A stretch of DNA of 64,000 nt from Tragulus kanchil (lineage: Eukaryota > Chordata > Mammalia > Artiodactyla > Tragulidae). A model generated the notes under the pieces. That model did not search any database, had not been told where the DNA came from, and saw only the letters and a list, made by a program, of their open reading frames with translations. The DNA lies in contig JAIOJX010000005.1 of NCBI GenBank assembly GCA_022376925.1, forward strand, positions 8,460,501 through 8,524,500. Reading direction: 5' to 3'. The translations under genes were made by a program, and so were the position numbers. Shown piece by piece: positions 14,152 through 26,701 of this stretch (position 1 is its first letter; every line of letters starts with the position of its first letter).

Positions 14152-14272
14152 TTACATTAAAACCACCCACTAGGAGATTAAATATAGATCCCCGGGCCCC
14201 ACCCTTGAATTGCTGAATCAGTTTCTCTAAGGAGCAGAACCTTCCCAGGTAATCCTTAGGCATATGGGCATT
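14152..14272. repeat. MER5-like remnant (copy B)
   Basis: Duplication 4 image of the MER5-like fragment at 12995-13115. Confidence 0.6.
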
Positions 14273-15167
14273 TGGGGACACAGTTACTTATCCAACACAT
14301 ATTTGATGGCTAAGGGCGTGATGAAAAGTGCTAAGATGTCTACTCCTGATCTCCGCCCTATTTCCTTCATTCCTCTGGGGTGTATTTTGGCTGGAGACAC
14401 GTCCAGGGAATCTGGCTCAGCCATGGATCACAGTGACCTCATGGGAACAGCTCTGCATTATTTTCTAATCAGGTCATGCAAAGCACCTATTGTCCTGTCC
14501 AAATGCCAAATTAGGTCTAGGGCCATTCAAAGCTCTGGAGATGGTTGGTCGTGATAAGAATCAAAAAATTTTTGCTCAAGTGAGAACTGGTACCTCGAGC
14601 GTGCTCTGCATTTTTAACGCACCAAAGCCGAGTCCTCTGCTTAAGTGGACCACAAGTACCTTCCAAGGAGTCTCACTGTCTCATTTGCTGAACCGATCAC
14701 CAGAATTCCCAACTCTAATATCAGTTAACAATCCTCCCTCGTAGACACTGGGTAAATTGTGAATGAGCCTAAACATTTTTAGACTTCATGTGAGGCTGAT
14801 GGACTTGTGAAGTCCCAATGTCTCTTTTTAAATTTCTTCAGTAGATTTTGAGCTCTATCAACATGACCTTGAGATCGGACACAATGCACAATACCAGGCT
14901 TAATGAAGACTAAAATATATGCATTATCTAAATGACGTCAGGACTACACTAAGTACCTTCAACAATGTTTGCTGAACTTACTATTTACCAAATAAATCTT
15001 ACTAAAAATACACATAACAACTTCTTTATAACACAAGGAACTCATATTCATTTTTGAAAGCAGAAAAAGTAGGTAATTCAAAAAGACAACATTGGAATAT
15101 ACATGGTACATTGGAATGTATATTTCTTTTAAATTTTTCCCCATATATATACAGAGTGGTATTATAG

Positions 15168-15602
15168 TGGATTAGTTTACTGCTGTTGCTGTAACAAATT
15201 ACCATGCAGTTAATTGCTTAAGACGAAACTGCATTTACTATCTTGCAGTTCTGTAGGTTAGAAGTCCAACATTGGTCTCTCAGGCTACTTATCATGTAGG
15301 CAGGGCTGCATGTGTACAGAGGATCTAGGAGAAATTCTGTTTCCTAGCCTTTTTCTGCTTCTAGAAGTTGCCTTATTATTTGGCTCCTGGTCCCTTCTTC
15401 CATCTTCAAAGTCAGTACTGTTGACTCTCTCTGACTGTTCTTCTGTACTTACATCTCACCCTACCTTACCTGGGAAAAGTTCTCCTATTTGATTGTAAGG
15501 ACTCATGGGACTAGCCTGGACTCTCACGGATAATACGGAAGCCCAATTTAAGATCTCGAACTTTATCAGACTCTCAAGATCCCTTTTTTCATGTACAGTA
15601 AC
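15168..15602. repeat. Possible old mammalian interspersed repeat
   Basis: Words 'gctgtaacaaattaccatg' and 'cagttctgtaggttagaag' resemble a widespread mammalian dispersed repeat that I cannot assign to a named family from memory. No coding sequence. Confidence 0.4.
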
Positions 15603-15802
15603 AAGGTTTCTTGGGTGGCTAAGTGGTAAAGAATCCATCTGCCAATGCAGGAGACACTGGAGACGTGGGGTTGATCTCTGAGTCAGGAAGATCCCATTAA
15701 GAAAGAAATGGCAACCCACTCCAATATTCTTGCCTGGGAAATCGCATGAAGAGAGGGGTCTGGTGGGTTATAATCCACGGGGTTGCAAAGAATCAAACCC
15801 AG
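15603..15802 (+). mobile_element. Bov-tA SINE
   Basis: Diverged plus-strand copy: ggctaagtggtaaagaatcc, gccaatgcaggagacac, caacccactccaatattctt, and the end ggggttgcaaagaatc. Confidence 0.88.
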
Positions 15803-15879
15803 AAACCAAACAACAATAAACAAAACAACATGTTAGGTTCCCAGAATTAGGACAGGAGCATGTTGGGGTCATTCCTACA

Positions 15880-15970
15880 TAGAGACGGTACATTTCACGC
15901 TCAGGGAGGTTAAGTGACTAACCCAAGATCACAGAGTTTGTAAATACAGAACCTAGTAGTTAAATCATTT
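15880..15970 (-). repeat. MIR/L2-like fragment
   Basis: 'gctcagggaggttaagtgac' followed by 'caagatcacagagtttgtaa' is the typical reversed MIR core. Confidence 0.6.
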
Positions 15971-16171
15971 CAGATGACAAGAGTTTGACACAATCAGATT
16001 TTCAATGAATGAAGATTTCTGATAAAGGCATAGAAGAAGCACAGCCAAGAGTTTGCATAAGCCTAGAATGCCCCTCCCAAGAGCTGGCACTTCATCCCCA
16101 GCCTGCAGGTAGCAGGACCCTGCAGGCGCTCAGGAGGCCACTGCCCACAGCTCTGCGTGAGGCCACTGCCT

Positions 16172-16543
16172 ACTTCTGTGCTGATCTTTTTTTTTTTTTT
16201 TTTTTTAAGATTTATTTATTTATTTATTTTGGGCGGGGATCAGGTTGGGGAGGGAGGGGAGCAGGCGGGCCACTTCTATTGGTCTTTCGTTTTTCTATGT
16301 TCATCCGTCTTTGTTCTTTGGCTCCTGTGGGCCTCCCATCGCGGTGGCTGCTGTTGTTGCAGAGCACCGGCTCTGGGCGCATGCGCTCCATAGCTCTGGC
16401 TCAGTAATTGGACACATCAGTCCAGCCGCTCCGCGGCACGTGGGATCTTCCCAGGCCAGGGCTCGAACCGGCGCCCCTTGCACTGCAAGGCGGTGTCCTT
16501 ACCCACTGGACCACCAGGGGAAGCCCACTTCTGTGCTGATCTT
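16172..16543 (-). mobile_element. Complete CHR-type SINE with a perfect 17-bp target-site duplication
   Basis: Minus-strand SINE: poly(T) and an (ATTT)n tail at the left, CHR body (cacttctattggtctttcg, gcagagcaccggctctggg), and reversed tRNA-like head (ggaccaccaggggaagccc) at the right. The 17-bp word acttctgtgctgatctt stands at 16172-16188 and again at 16527-16543, exactly bounding the element. This is direct evidence of L1-type target-primed insertion. Confidence 0.95.
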
Positions 16544-18574
16544 GACACTTCCCATATCCTGTTTGGTTCCCCGCAGCAAGCATCCTGTTGAACTTCTTAA
16601 ATCATAAATTCTACTGATTCAGGGCTTTGGCCCATTGCCTCTTTTCCATGAATCTCTTGATTTTTGAACCCTTCTGTCACTTGTATTTCTGTGTGTTTCT
16701 GTATTTCACCTTCATGCTTTCTAAGAGAAAGGATCCAGTGGAGTCTGCTGGTCACTACAGGACACTGGACACTGCTGTCCTAGGGAGGGCTGCCACAGGG
16801 CTATCTCAGTGGCTGCTGGTCAGCTTATGGATGGCCATCTTCCAAACTGCCCCTTCCGGTTTCCATCAGCCAGGACGAGGGGCTCAAGTGTGACAATCTA
16901 TATGAAAGAAATCACTTCAGGTCCCTTCCCTCAGAAGAGACCGTGAGCAGGTGGGCACAGAGAACACAGAGGCTCTTCTCCAAAGCCAAGGCAGGAATGT
17001 CTTCCCTAGGCACCCCTGCGGACACCGCAGCTGAACCACATCCGAGAACCCTAAGGGGAATAATTTCGCTGAATGAAAGCACGTAAGCAGGGCTGAACAA
17101 GAAGAAGAGAACAGTGCCCAGAGGGAACACTGAATATGGACATTCTGAAAATGATTCGGGTAATTGCCTTGAGTTCTGTAAGGCCCTAATTGCTGATCCT
17201 CAATAAAGAGGCCACACAGGCTTATGAAAGTTCTAAAATTATGCCATATTTATCTGTCACAGGGACTCCAGTTGCTCCCACAAACCACATAGGGTCTTAT
17301 GAAATAAGACTTTGGAAGAGGGGCTCTGAGATCACTAAATTTTCACCCTTCTGTTTCTCCATCTGCATTTGCTCTGAAAGGGGAAAGCAGCCTCATTAAT
17401 CTGGAAAGTATGAGTCAAAACAGGTTTCAGAAGGAGAAACACTCTCTGGGCCATGCTGCAGCCTGCCCCCGCCACCCGCTTCCTCATGGAAGAATGCTGC
17501 CGTGGAAGATTCATCTGATCGTTTCCACAAAAATGCGCGCTGCGGCTGCAGTTCAGAGATGCCAACACAAATCTCAAAACACAGCCACCTCCTGATGGAG
17601 AACACAATTTAGGCTGTTCTTTAAGTCTGGGCCTTGGTAACTAGCGACAGAAACGGATTTCCAATTTCAATTAATTATGCGGGAGGAAATGACCGTCTGA
17701 TAGACAGAGGTCTTAGCATAAATATTTCCCCTGGTGAAAGGCCTTGGGATGTTGCCATGTTACACACAACCAGGGCTTTCTGTGCATGGTTTTCTCTTTT
17801 TTTCTCCTCCTCTTTTGCTTTTAGAGAGAATGCCAGTGGCGTGTTGTCACCTTGATTTTCTATACCCCACTGAATCATTTGTCTTTACTCTGAAGCACAC
17901 AATGTTCTTCACGCAGACAACCAAAACATATTTTTTTGTGCAGTTGGGATCTGGGGATAAACCAGTTAGTGAGAATATACTCAGTATAATGTATATGTCT
18001 GATGCTTAGGCTACCAATAATGTAAAGATAGAATTTAAATTGACTTGAGCCGTAAGTACCTGTCACCTCTCTAAGCAAGAAGTCTGGGTCTAGATGAAGA
18101 AGTATCTTCGTGTCAATTTTATTCTCAGGCGGTTGGTTCCCTCATAACTGCAAAGTGGCTGCAACACCTCTAGGCAGCACTTCTCAACCACGTCCAAATA
18201 CAAATAAGTGCATAAACAGATAAAGCCAAAATGAGAACACTCCCCTCTCAGGTCCCACTTCCCAGCAGAAACGCTCTCAGGCCTTGGGAGGCACAACTAG
18301 ATCTCAAGCCTGTTCCTGAGCTGATCAACAGCAAGGCAGAGCGAGTGGCCATCGCTGGCTTAGGCCAGTCAAATGTTGCCTCTGGGGACTAGGAAAGGGC
18401 CCCTCTTTGCTGAAGCATGGGGTGCCTCACACACAAAGAACATCCAGTTCTGTGAGCAGGAAGAAAGGATTAGCTATTGGACAAGAATTCAACAACTCAG
18501 TGTGCAATGTCCAGATGACATACGAGGAAAGGAGAAACACTGCTCAACGTTCATGCTTTTCATAGGGAGTCCAA
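16544..18574. other. Unassigned intergenic sequence
   Basis: Two kilobases without a recognised gene, SINE or duplication. Open frames are under 92 codons with no known features. Confidence 0.45.
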
Positions 18575-18770
18575 AAGACAGAGGTTCCAGTATCTGCCTT
18601 GCTACTTAGCAGTTACAGGATCTTGGGTTAACCTCTTGGAACCTCAATTTCTGAAGAGGTAAAACGGGCAATTGTACCTATCTCACTGGGTTGCTCTGAG
18701 GATCAAATATATTAGCACTTGTAAAATACCTTGCACTCTGCCTGGCCAGTAGGGACTGGCCAATGAATGC
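18575..18770 (+). repeat. MIR SINE
   Basis: Order of words follows MIR: 'gacagaggttccag', 'cagttacaggatcttggg', 'ctcaatttctgaagagg', 'ttgctctgaggatcaaat'. Ancient mammalian tRNA-derived SINE. Confidence 0.7.
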
Positions 18771-19162
18771 CACTTCCTTCCTCAAAGTCCCCAGGGTTCT
18801 CAAGTCTAAACGGCTGGGTAACTGACAAATTAATTTCAACTTGGATTCTGACTAATAAGCACTGGGCTATGAGGATTTCCAGAGGCTTCCAGGTGGAGGT
18901 GTTACTGTCACAGTTGCTAGGAACCGTTCAGATGCCCAGAATGCTCTGATAACACCCAATGATCCCTTTCCATTTTTTCCCTATTACTTTCTGTAGCGAT
19001 GCTACTCTAATCGATCTGTTGGATGTGGGCAGTGAAGTAAAGGAACCAGGGTTACACTCAAAGGTTTGGGCTCTGGCAAGTGGAAGAATGAGTGGTCATC
19101 TTCAGAAGGAGGAAGGGCATGGGGGGTCTTGTGAGGGTGGGACAGAGGGTCAGATTTAGGGC

Positions 19163-19396
19163 AGGTTAAGTTCTGGTGGTGGTTCAGTTGCTAAGTCATG
19201 TCACCCTTTTGCAACTCCGTAGACTGCAGCCCTCCATGCTCCTCTGTCCTTGGGATTCTCCAGGCAAGAATATTGGAGCAGATGGCCATGTCCTTCTCCA
19301 GGGGATCTGCCCAGCCCAGGGCTCGAGTCTGCGTCTCCTGCACTGTGTGTGGATGCGTTCCTGACTGGGTCACCAGGGAAGCCCAGGGTAAGTTCT
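19163..19396 (-). mobile_element. Bov-tA SINE with imperfect target-site duplication
   Basis: Minus-strand unit: ggttcagttgctaagtcatg, ctccaggcaagaatattgga, and reversed head gggtcaccagggaagccc. Flanked by ggttaagttct (left) and gggtaagttct (right). Confidence 0.88.
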
Positions 19397-20917
19397 ACAC
19401 GATTCTTAGACCCTGAGTATAGCCACTGAGGAGGAACTAGGCTATACGAATGTGGACGCAAGGGAGAGGTCTGATAATAGACTTCTGGATGTCACCAGCA
19501 TGGAGGATGACATTTGAAGCAGTTGATCCTGGGGAGATCTCCAAGGGTGTGTGTTCGAAAAGAGAAGCAAACTGACAAGTGAGCACTGGGCTGGGAGAGG
19601 CCAGGCACAAGCCAGGGAGACTGAGGAGGGCTGACCCAAGAGGGAGGACGTCTGTTAATACGTGGTGTCCTGAAAGACCACTCAGGCACATCCAGGGGGA
19701 CATGAAGTAGGCCAGTTGTTGAAGGGGGAGCATGACAGGGGCCTAGGACTGATGGATTAGGGGACGTGGGGACCACCGAAGACTTTGACCAAGCACTTTC
19801 AGTGAAGGGTAGGAGGGCATGAGAGGAGAAGTTGGAGGCTGCAAGGCAGACAGCTTCTTCCAGAGCCGTGCTGTGAAGCAGAAGAATGGGACGAGCGTGG
19901 AAAGAGGGTAGAGGGTCAAGGGACGCTTCTCTGGTTGTTGCTAAGACAGGAGATTTAATGTGCTTGAGTAGCTAACAATGCAGCAGGGAGACTTCATGAC
20001 ATGGGGAGAGAGGAGTGACTCGTAGGAGGGAGGTCTAGAAGAAGGCGGGGGCAGGGATGGGACACAGGAAGTAGCATGGAGGCTGGCTTCTGTCAAGAAT
20101 GTAGTGAAACTTTTCTGTGGCATTGCTACCTCAGCCTCCATGCTGCTTGGCCAAGCGGCCTACGGGGGCCTTCAACAGACACCAGCCCCTCATCCCAGCT
20201 GTGCCCCAGAGAGTGGCTCCCAGAGTCAGGAGCAAATGTGAGTTCCTGACCTGAGTTCCCCAGCAACCCTGTGATCAGCAAGCTCCCGTCTCCCAGGGCC
20301 TTCCCCCCTGCACACCCTGCAGGTAAAACCCCATGGAGCCTACCACTCTTACTTTGGTTTGAGTTTGGTCTGAGTTAACCAATCTAGCTTTAGCCTGGGA
20401 CCCCCAACGCCCTTCCCCCGTGACCCTCATAAAGACATGTGCCCCAGATCCCATCACCCCCTCAGCCGGCACCCCTCCTTGGCCTCTTTCCCCGGCCCAT
20501 GGCACCATGCCCTGCACCTCCTCCAGGACCCAGGAGGAATGAGCCTCTTTTGACATTTATTGTGGTCTTCTGTTGAACCTCTGTCACCATTCTATACTCT
20601 GTGCTCCCCTCAAACAAATAACAGAGTCGGTAACAGCGCTTCAAGAAGAATGAAGGGCAGACGACAGGTATGGGATGTGAGTGAGTGCATGACCTCTGCT
20701 GACCCTTGCAGCTTCTCTATGACACAGAAAATAAAGCCATCAGCCAAGACTGAAATCTGGGGAGGAGGCGATGGAGGGTCAAGGGGACGGGACAGGATGT
20801 GGCACAGTCACCTTGAAGACTGAAGGGGTTGGCACGGGACTCGGTCAGGTCACTGACTCCACACTGGCTGCTGCACAGTGGCTCCTATACCCATTTTTGA
20901 GTCCTGACATCTCTCCT
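19397..20917. other. Unassigned purine-rich intergenic sequence
   Basis: No gene recognised. The + strand is markedly AG-rich from 19440 to 20100. No repeat family assigned. Confidence 0.4.
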
Positions 20918-21047
20918 GAATGGAGTAGGACATGCCAACCCACTCTAGTATTCTTGCCTGGAGAATCCTCATGGGCAGAGGAGCCTGGCTGGCTGCAGTC
21001 CACAGGGTGGCAAAGAATCAGACATGACAAAGCCACTTAGCACACAC
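20918..21047 (+). mobile_element. Bov-A SINE fragment
   Basis: 3' half of a Bov-tA/Bov-A unit (caacccactctagtattctt, ggcagaggagcctggctgg, ggtggcaaagaatcagacat) ending in a short CA run. Confidence 0.88.
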
Positions 21048-22569
21048 ACATCTTTCCTGAACTCCAAACCCACAGATCCAGTTACCCACTGGTCGCGATT
21101 CCCTGGACTTCTCAGGGGAAAATTAAAGCCTTCCTTTCTCTGCCCGCCTTCAGTCCGTCCTCCACTGCAGTGACTCCCTTAAGGGCCCCCGTTTCCAAAG
21201 CAGAATGATAAAACCTTTGAATCGCTAGCTCACGATCTAGCCTATTTCTTATTTTCTGAGGTTGAGAACATTGAAAGTGTTCATTACAAACTGGCATTTA
21301 CTAATCACACTGCCAATGACTGGACAACAAGGACATGTGCCCTCTGCCTCTGCAGAGACCAGGCCCCGGGCTGTTGAGAGCTGCTGACCTTCCAGACCCC
21401 CTGAAGGGGATCAGGGTGGGGTAGAGACACTCTGTGCTCCAGGGAATCTGGTGGGGCAGGTCTTTAGATAGGCAGACGCTTTTAGGAACAGATTTTATTA
21501 TATCAATCCTTGCATCTCCTCATATTTAGAAAAGCACTAAATCTCCTCATGGTGACATCAGATCCTCGTGATTAACGGGGGACCCTTTGTAAAATGACTG
21601 TGTAATGGTATTGAACTCCCTCTTCTCAAAATCCTACATATTGAACTTCCTCCTGTTGCCTCTTTGGAGCCGTCTCTCAGAGCTATCAGGGGTACTGCCT
21701 CCCGGGCTGCCGTCCTAATTATGCCCCAAGTAAAACTTAACCCACAGCTCTCAAGTTGTTCATCTTTTTCAGTCGACAGAAGAGAACTCCATTTTGGAAG
21801 GACCGTGGTTGGTTCAGTCTGAACATCATCTGGGGGGGCTGGGAGGGGCGAGCGGTGAAGCTGAGACACACTGGCCCCTCAGCTGTGGCCCTTATTTGTA
21901 TTTTAATGCAAATGAGTTTCAGGTCCTTCTTGAGAGACGACTTTGGCTGGGAAACTGTGGACCCTTCTGTGCCAGGAGCTGGGGCAGAGGCTGGGGAGGA
22001 GGAAGGGGAAGGGAAAGGGGAAGGAGCTGGCCCAAGGGTGCTCAGCTTCACTTCCTTCCAGGGTCTGCAGGCGGAGCCAGGGGTCAACCACCCATTGCCC
22101 CAAGCCTCTCAAAACATTCAATGAAGAAGAAAAAAAGGAAAATCTGGTTTTACAACTTTGCATTATCTGTGCTTGATTAGATTCTCATGTGAACTGGGCA
22201 CCTGGGTGGTCACCTTAAAATATGCGTTTCTTTAATAAGAAAAGTCCCATCTGCATTTTGACCTCTTTCCTCCGTGTTACTGCTGGGCTGAGCTCAGCCA
22301 GCTCCAAACCAGAAAAGGTTTCATGGGCACAGGGAACTACCAGGTAGAGCAGGGAGAATTGTGCTCTTGACTTTCAACTTCACGGAAACAGGAAGATGAC
22401 CAAAGTGGAAGGAGGGAAAATCATCACTTACCGAGGGCCGCCTGGGTGCGGGTCAGCTTGGACACGCCTCGTGGAGGTTCTCTTGGGGACTCTTCACTTC
22501 TTCTGGTTCTCCTCCAAATCGACAGGATTAGAGATAAGCCCGGATGGTGAATACTCCTTCTGCTGAGTC
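21048..22569. other. Unassigned intergenic sequence
   Basis: No gene recognised. A purine-rich run (repeated gggaag/gagg) lies at 21985-22030. Frames across it (21794-22180) are compositionally biased chance frames. Confidence 0.4.
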
Positions 22570-22770
22570 ATTAATATGAGTATTAGTAACAATCAATATT
22601 TATCGAGCACATAATGTACGTCAGGTGCTTTAAAGGTGCATTTTGTTCTCCCAACACCTTAGGGGAGGGTTCCCATTCATACACTCATGTGCAGACAAAG
22701 TAATTGAATCCTCAAGATTCTAAGTGACCTGTCCAAAATCAACAGTGCTGTGATTCAAACTCGGGCCACC
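22570..22770. repeat. L2/MIR-like fragment
   Basis: 'aatatttatcgagcacataa', 'tcaggtgctttaaaggtgc', then 'taagtgacctgtccaaaatc' and 'gtgctgtgattcaaactcgg' follow the order of an L2/MIR-type element. Confidence 0.6.
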
Positions 22771-22962
22771 AGCTTCTTGAAATCACATGTTTATTAATGG
22801 TTGCTATGGGATACCCCCTTTTACTGAGACAGGAAAGGAATTACACCTGATCCCAGTAGAACCTGCCCCTACATTTATGTTTGACGTCTTCAGTCCCTTA
22901 ATTTTTGCCTCCTTTTTCTCCCTAAAGACATCCTTTCTTCACTTGAGGTACCTGTAGCCCTC

Positions 22963-23194
22963 CTACTGGGCTTCCCACGTGACAAGGCTCTACTGCTGAA
23001 GAGGCCTGCCAGTGTAGGAGATATAAGAGAGAGTGGTTCGATCCCCAGCCCTCCCCTGGAGGAGGGCGTGGCAACCCACTCCAGTGTTCTTGCCTGGAGA
23101 ATTCCATGGACAGAGGAGCCTGGTGGGCTGCAGTCCAACGGGCTGCAAAGGGACATGACTGAAGCAACTTAGCACACATGTGTGCAGCCCTCCT
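22963..23194 (+). mobile_element. Bov-tA SINE with near-perfect target-site duplication
   Basis: Head gggcttcccacgtgacaagg, then ggttcgatccccagccc, caacccactccagtgttctt, and gactgaagcaacttagcac. Flanked by tgtagccctcct and tgcagccctcct. Confidence 0.9.
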
Positions 23195-23387
23195 GTATTC
23201 CACACTTCACTACACTACAGTCTCTTTTCTAAAAAATAAAAAGTTATCTAGGACAATTCACTCATTCATACTGACACTCTGTCTTCCAGGCATAAATATA
23301 GTTTTGAACTTTTTATCTCTAACTGTAGAGGCTTTTTTATTATTCTGAGAATTGTCAGCGATCAACTCAGGGGTAAAAGATCTGTCT

Positions 23388-23580
23388 GTCTCTTTTTAAA
23401 ATTTATTTTTAAATTAGAGTAGAACTGCTTTATGAGGTTGTGTTAGCTTCTGCTGTCCAATAACATGAACCAGCTGTAAGTACACATCTACCCCCTGCCT
23501 CCTGAGCCACCCGCCCATCCTTCTTGGCCATCACAGAGCACTGAGCAGACGGCCCTGTGCTACAGCTGTTTGTCTCTTGA
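23388..23580 (-). mobile_element. Cetartiodactyl L1 3'-end fragment
   Basis: Reverse complement of a ruminant L1 3' UTR: an A/T-rich end (aaaatttatttttaaattag), 'gttgtgttagcttctgctgt' and 'catcacagagcactgagcag'. A 5'-truncated L1 insertion. Confidence 0.7.
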
Positions 23581-24261
23581 CAATGGTTCTGGGATAGCCT
23601 GGGCTGGTGACTGGTTGGAGTATCTAGGTGTAAGAACCTCTCTGGACAGGGTGTGCTCCAGAACCAATCACAGGAGGCGTGTTCTCTGGGGGATGTGCGT
23701 TATAGGCACCAGCGTCCTGGTCTCATGAGCTCTGAGAGCTGCGATTCTGAGACTCGGAGCCTGCTCGGCCGCAGCTTTCACCAAGCAAACGTGGCTGCTT
23801 TCACTGGCACCAGGGATGCTCTGCAAGCGAGACAGATGTTGCTCCCGCTGCCCCAGAGCTCCCAAGGCGGAGGGGGAGACAGACATAAGAAACTTCAGCG
23901 GAGAACAGGCAGGTCTCCTCTCTCCCTGGTCTTCTTCCTTCCCTTCTTCCTTACTCCACGGACACAGTCATTTCACTCTCATCCTTTTGCTCCAAGGCTG
24001 CCGGACGCCCTGCATCCAGAGCACCCTCCACCTCTGTGCCAGGATCCCATCTCAGACTTTCCTATCTCACTTCTGCCTCGTGGGTGATCGCTGTTTGGTC
24101 CAAGTCACGGCCAGCCGGAAGTTCCATGGCGTGCAGCCCATTATTCTCTGGCCCATTTTTCACTTTTTGGTCATTCCAAACACACAGAACTAGGATCTGT
24201 GTCAAGAACAGAGAATAGCTGACGATCGGATTCAGAACTGTCTTAGTCCCTCAGTCGCGTC
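23581..24261. other. Unassigned intergenic sequence
   Basis: No gene recognised. Frames at 23653-24087 and 23816-24193 lack any known domain. Confidence 0.4.
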
Positions 24262-24420
24262 CGGCATTCAACAGACAGTGACTGAGTATCCTCTAAGTGC
24301 TATAGCGTATGTCAGGACCAACGCAGTCCTTGCCCTTAGGAGCTTTACAGTTCAAAAGCTACACAAGTATGAGAGCTGTGATAAACAATGTGAACCAAGT
24401 GCAGCATCACAATATAGAAA
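24262..24420 (+). repeat. L2-like fragment
   Basis: 'attcaacagacagtgactga', 'gagtatcctctaagtgctat' and 'cttgcccttaggagctttac' match the arrangement of an L2 3' end. Confidence 0.6.
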
Positions 24421-24432
24421 CTACTGTTTTGT

Positions 24433-24563
24433 GCATTTATTTTATTTATTTGGCCGTGTCTGGTCTTAGTGCCAGCACGTGGGATCTAGTTCCCCGACCA
24501 GGGATGGAACCCAGGGCCCCTGCACTGTGCAATCTCAGCCACTGGACCACCAGGGTAGTCCCT
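24433..24563 (-). mobile_element. CHR-type tRNA-Glu SINE, short minus-strand copy
   Basis: A T/A-rich tail (ttattttatttatttggccg), then 'ccccgaccagggatggaacc' and the reversed head 'actggaccaccagggtagtc'. Its right part (24515-24563) is repeated at 25605-25653 because duplication 5 begins inside the SINE. Confidence 0.82.
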
Positions 24564-26701
24564 GGTACGGCTACTACTGAAGTGTTGTTATAAAGTGTGT
24601 TATTACTCACGGATGCCCTAGGAAGACAGGCTGCCTCAACCTTTAGGTTTAACTATTCCACCTCTTTACCTGCATAAGCTCTGAGCAAGAATGAGAGTTC
24701 CCAGCTGGAACTTTCAAATTTTCCACTATTTCCTTATCTTTCCTCCACGTGTCCGCTCACACACATTTCATGGAGGCAGAGTCTGAGTGCCAACTCTCTG
24801 CGCGAGGGAAATGCGGTGGAATGTGGGGACAGAGAGGAAGGGAGCTTGAAGAGTAGCTTAACTGAGTTAACGGATCTTTAGAAATGTTCTGGCCAGAGGG
24901 AATCAAGTCATCGCACTATGAGACTTAGCATTTTAGCTACTCACGTAGGACAGGGCTCACATCCACTTGGGCATATGAATTTTCTTTAAAGAAGAGTATG
25001 AGATATAAAAGCCATGGAAAGTTGCCTGAAAGGAAAAAACAACATGCATTAATTGGATTCTTTGCAAAAGACTGAAAAAATGTCCCAGGCTGATGAAGCA
25101 AGTTATTTTCAGACAATTCTGTCTGAAGATACAGTGATGCCTCTGTGAATGAGTTCATAACACATGCTAAAATCTCCTTTGGCCTGACCCTTTTAAAAAA
25201 AAAAACTCCATTTTCCCTTTTTATTATATAATAAAAGAAAATGAGCTGTCGCCCAGTGCTGTCTCCTGGAAGCATTCCTAAACTGAAATGTCTTTTTTCT
25301 GCTTCCATCTCCATGTTTACCTTCAGATAAGCTCTCTTCCTGTTTTTTTTTTTTTTTTTTGGTATGCCCTACTTTTGTAGCCTGAAGACATTAACAGTAA
25401 TTTAAGTTCTTTCCACCATGTATTCAGTATTTTAGTTGTCCCTGCTTTTAACCTATGAGCTCACCCTTATGACTCATCAGATTTCCTACGTTTCAGCCCT
25501 CTGCTCCTTTTCTGATGAAAAAGCTCAGGACTCACACTTTATAAGGCATTGTAAGGGAAGGATTAAGCCACCGGCAGTTACAGAGATCTGTCTGTGATAA
25601 GAAAGGCCCCTGCACTGTGCAATCTCAGCCACTGGACCACCAGGGTAGTCCCTGGTACGACTACTACTGAAGTGTTGTTATAAAGTGTGTTATTACTCAC
25701 GGATGCCCTAGGAAGACAGGCTGCCTCAACCTTTAGGTTTAACTATTCCACCTCTTTACCTGCATAAGCTCTGAGCAAGAATGAGAGTTCCCAGCTGGAA
25801 CTTTCAAATTTTCCACTATTTCCTTATCTTTCCTCCACGTGTCCGCTCACACACATTTCATGGAGGCAGAGTCTGAGTGCCAACTCTCTGCGCGAGGGAA
25901 ATGCGGTGGAATGTGGGGACAGAGAGGAAGGGAGCTTGAAGAGTAGCTTAACTGAGTTAACGGATCTTTAGAAATGTTCTGGCCAGAGGGAATCAAGTCA
26001 TCGCACTATGAGACTTAGCATTTTAGCTACTCACGTAGGACAGGGCTCACATCCACTTGGGCATATGAATTTTCTTTAAAGAAGAGTATGAGATATAAAA
26101 GCCATGGAAAGTTGCCTGAAAGGAAAAAACAACATGCATTAATTGGATTCTTTGCAAAAGACTGAAAAAATGTCCCAGGCTGATGAAGCAAGTTATTTTC
26201 AGACAATTCTGTCTGAAGATACAGTGATGCCTCTGTGAATGAGTTCATAACACATGCTAAAATCTCCTTTGGCCTGACCCTTTTTTAAAAAAAAAAAAAA
26301 AAACTCCATTTTCCCTTTTTATTATATAATAAAAGAAAATGAGCTGTCGCCCAGTGCTGTCTCCTGGAAGCATTCCTAAACTGAAATGTCTTTTTTCTGC
26401 TTCCATCTCCATGTTTACCTTCAGATAAGCTCTCTTCCTGTTTTTTTTTTTTTTTTTGGTATGCCCTACTTTTGTAGCCTGAAGACATTAACAGTAATTT
26501 AAGTTCTTTCCACCATGTATTCAGTATTTTAGTTGTCCCTGCTTTTAACCTATGAGCTCACCCTTATGACTCATCAGATTTCCTACGTTTCAGCCCTCTG
26601 CTCCTTTTCTGATGAAAAAGCTCAGGACTCACACTTTATAAGGCATTGTAAGGGAAGGATTAAGCCACCGGCAGTTACAGAGATCTGTCTGTGATAAGAA
26701 A
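24515..26701 (+). repeat. Direct duplication 5 (two abutting copies of ~1090 bp)
   Basis: Copy A 24515-25604 and copy B 25605-26701 touch with no gap. Copy B starts in the middle of a SINE whose other half exists only before copy A, so the second start is not a natural insertion boundary. Homopolymer lengths differ: poly(A) near 25195 against 26285, and poly(T) near 25341 against 26441. Confidence 0.95.

Larger units (their letters stand above)
12885..15167 (+). repeat. Direct duplication 4 (two copies of ~1125 bp)
   Basis: Copy A 12885-14007 and copy B 14042-15167, offset 1157 rising to 1160. Filler 14008-14041. Differences sit near the ends: ttggactttc/ttggaatttc and ccctcccagg/ccttcccagg near the start, aaattttccatat/aaatttttccccatat near the end. 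Confidence 0.95.
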
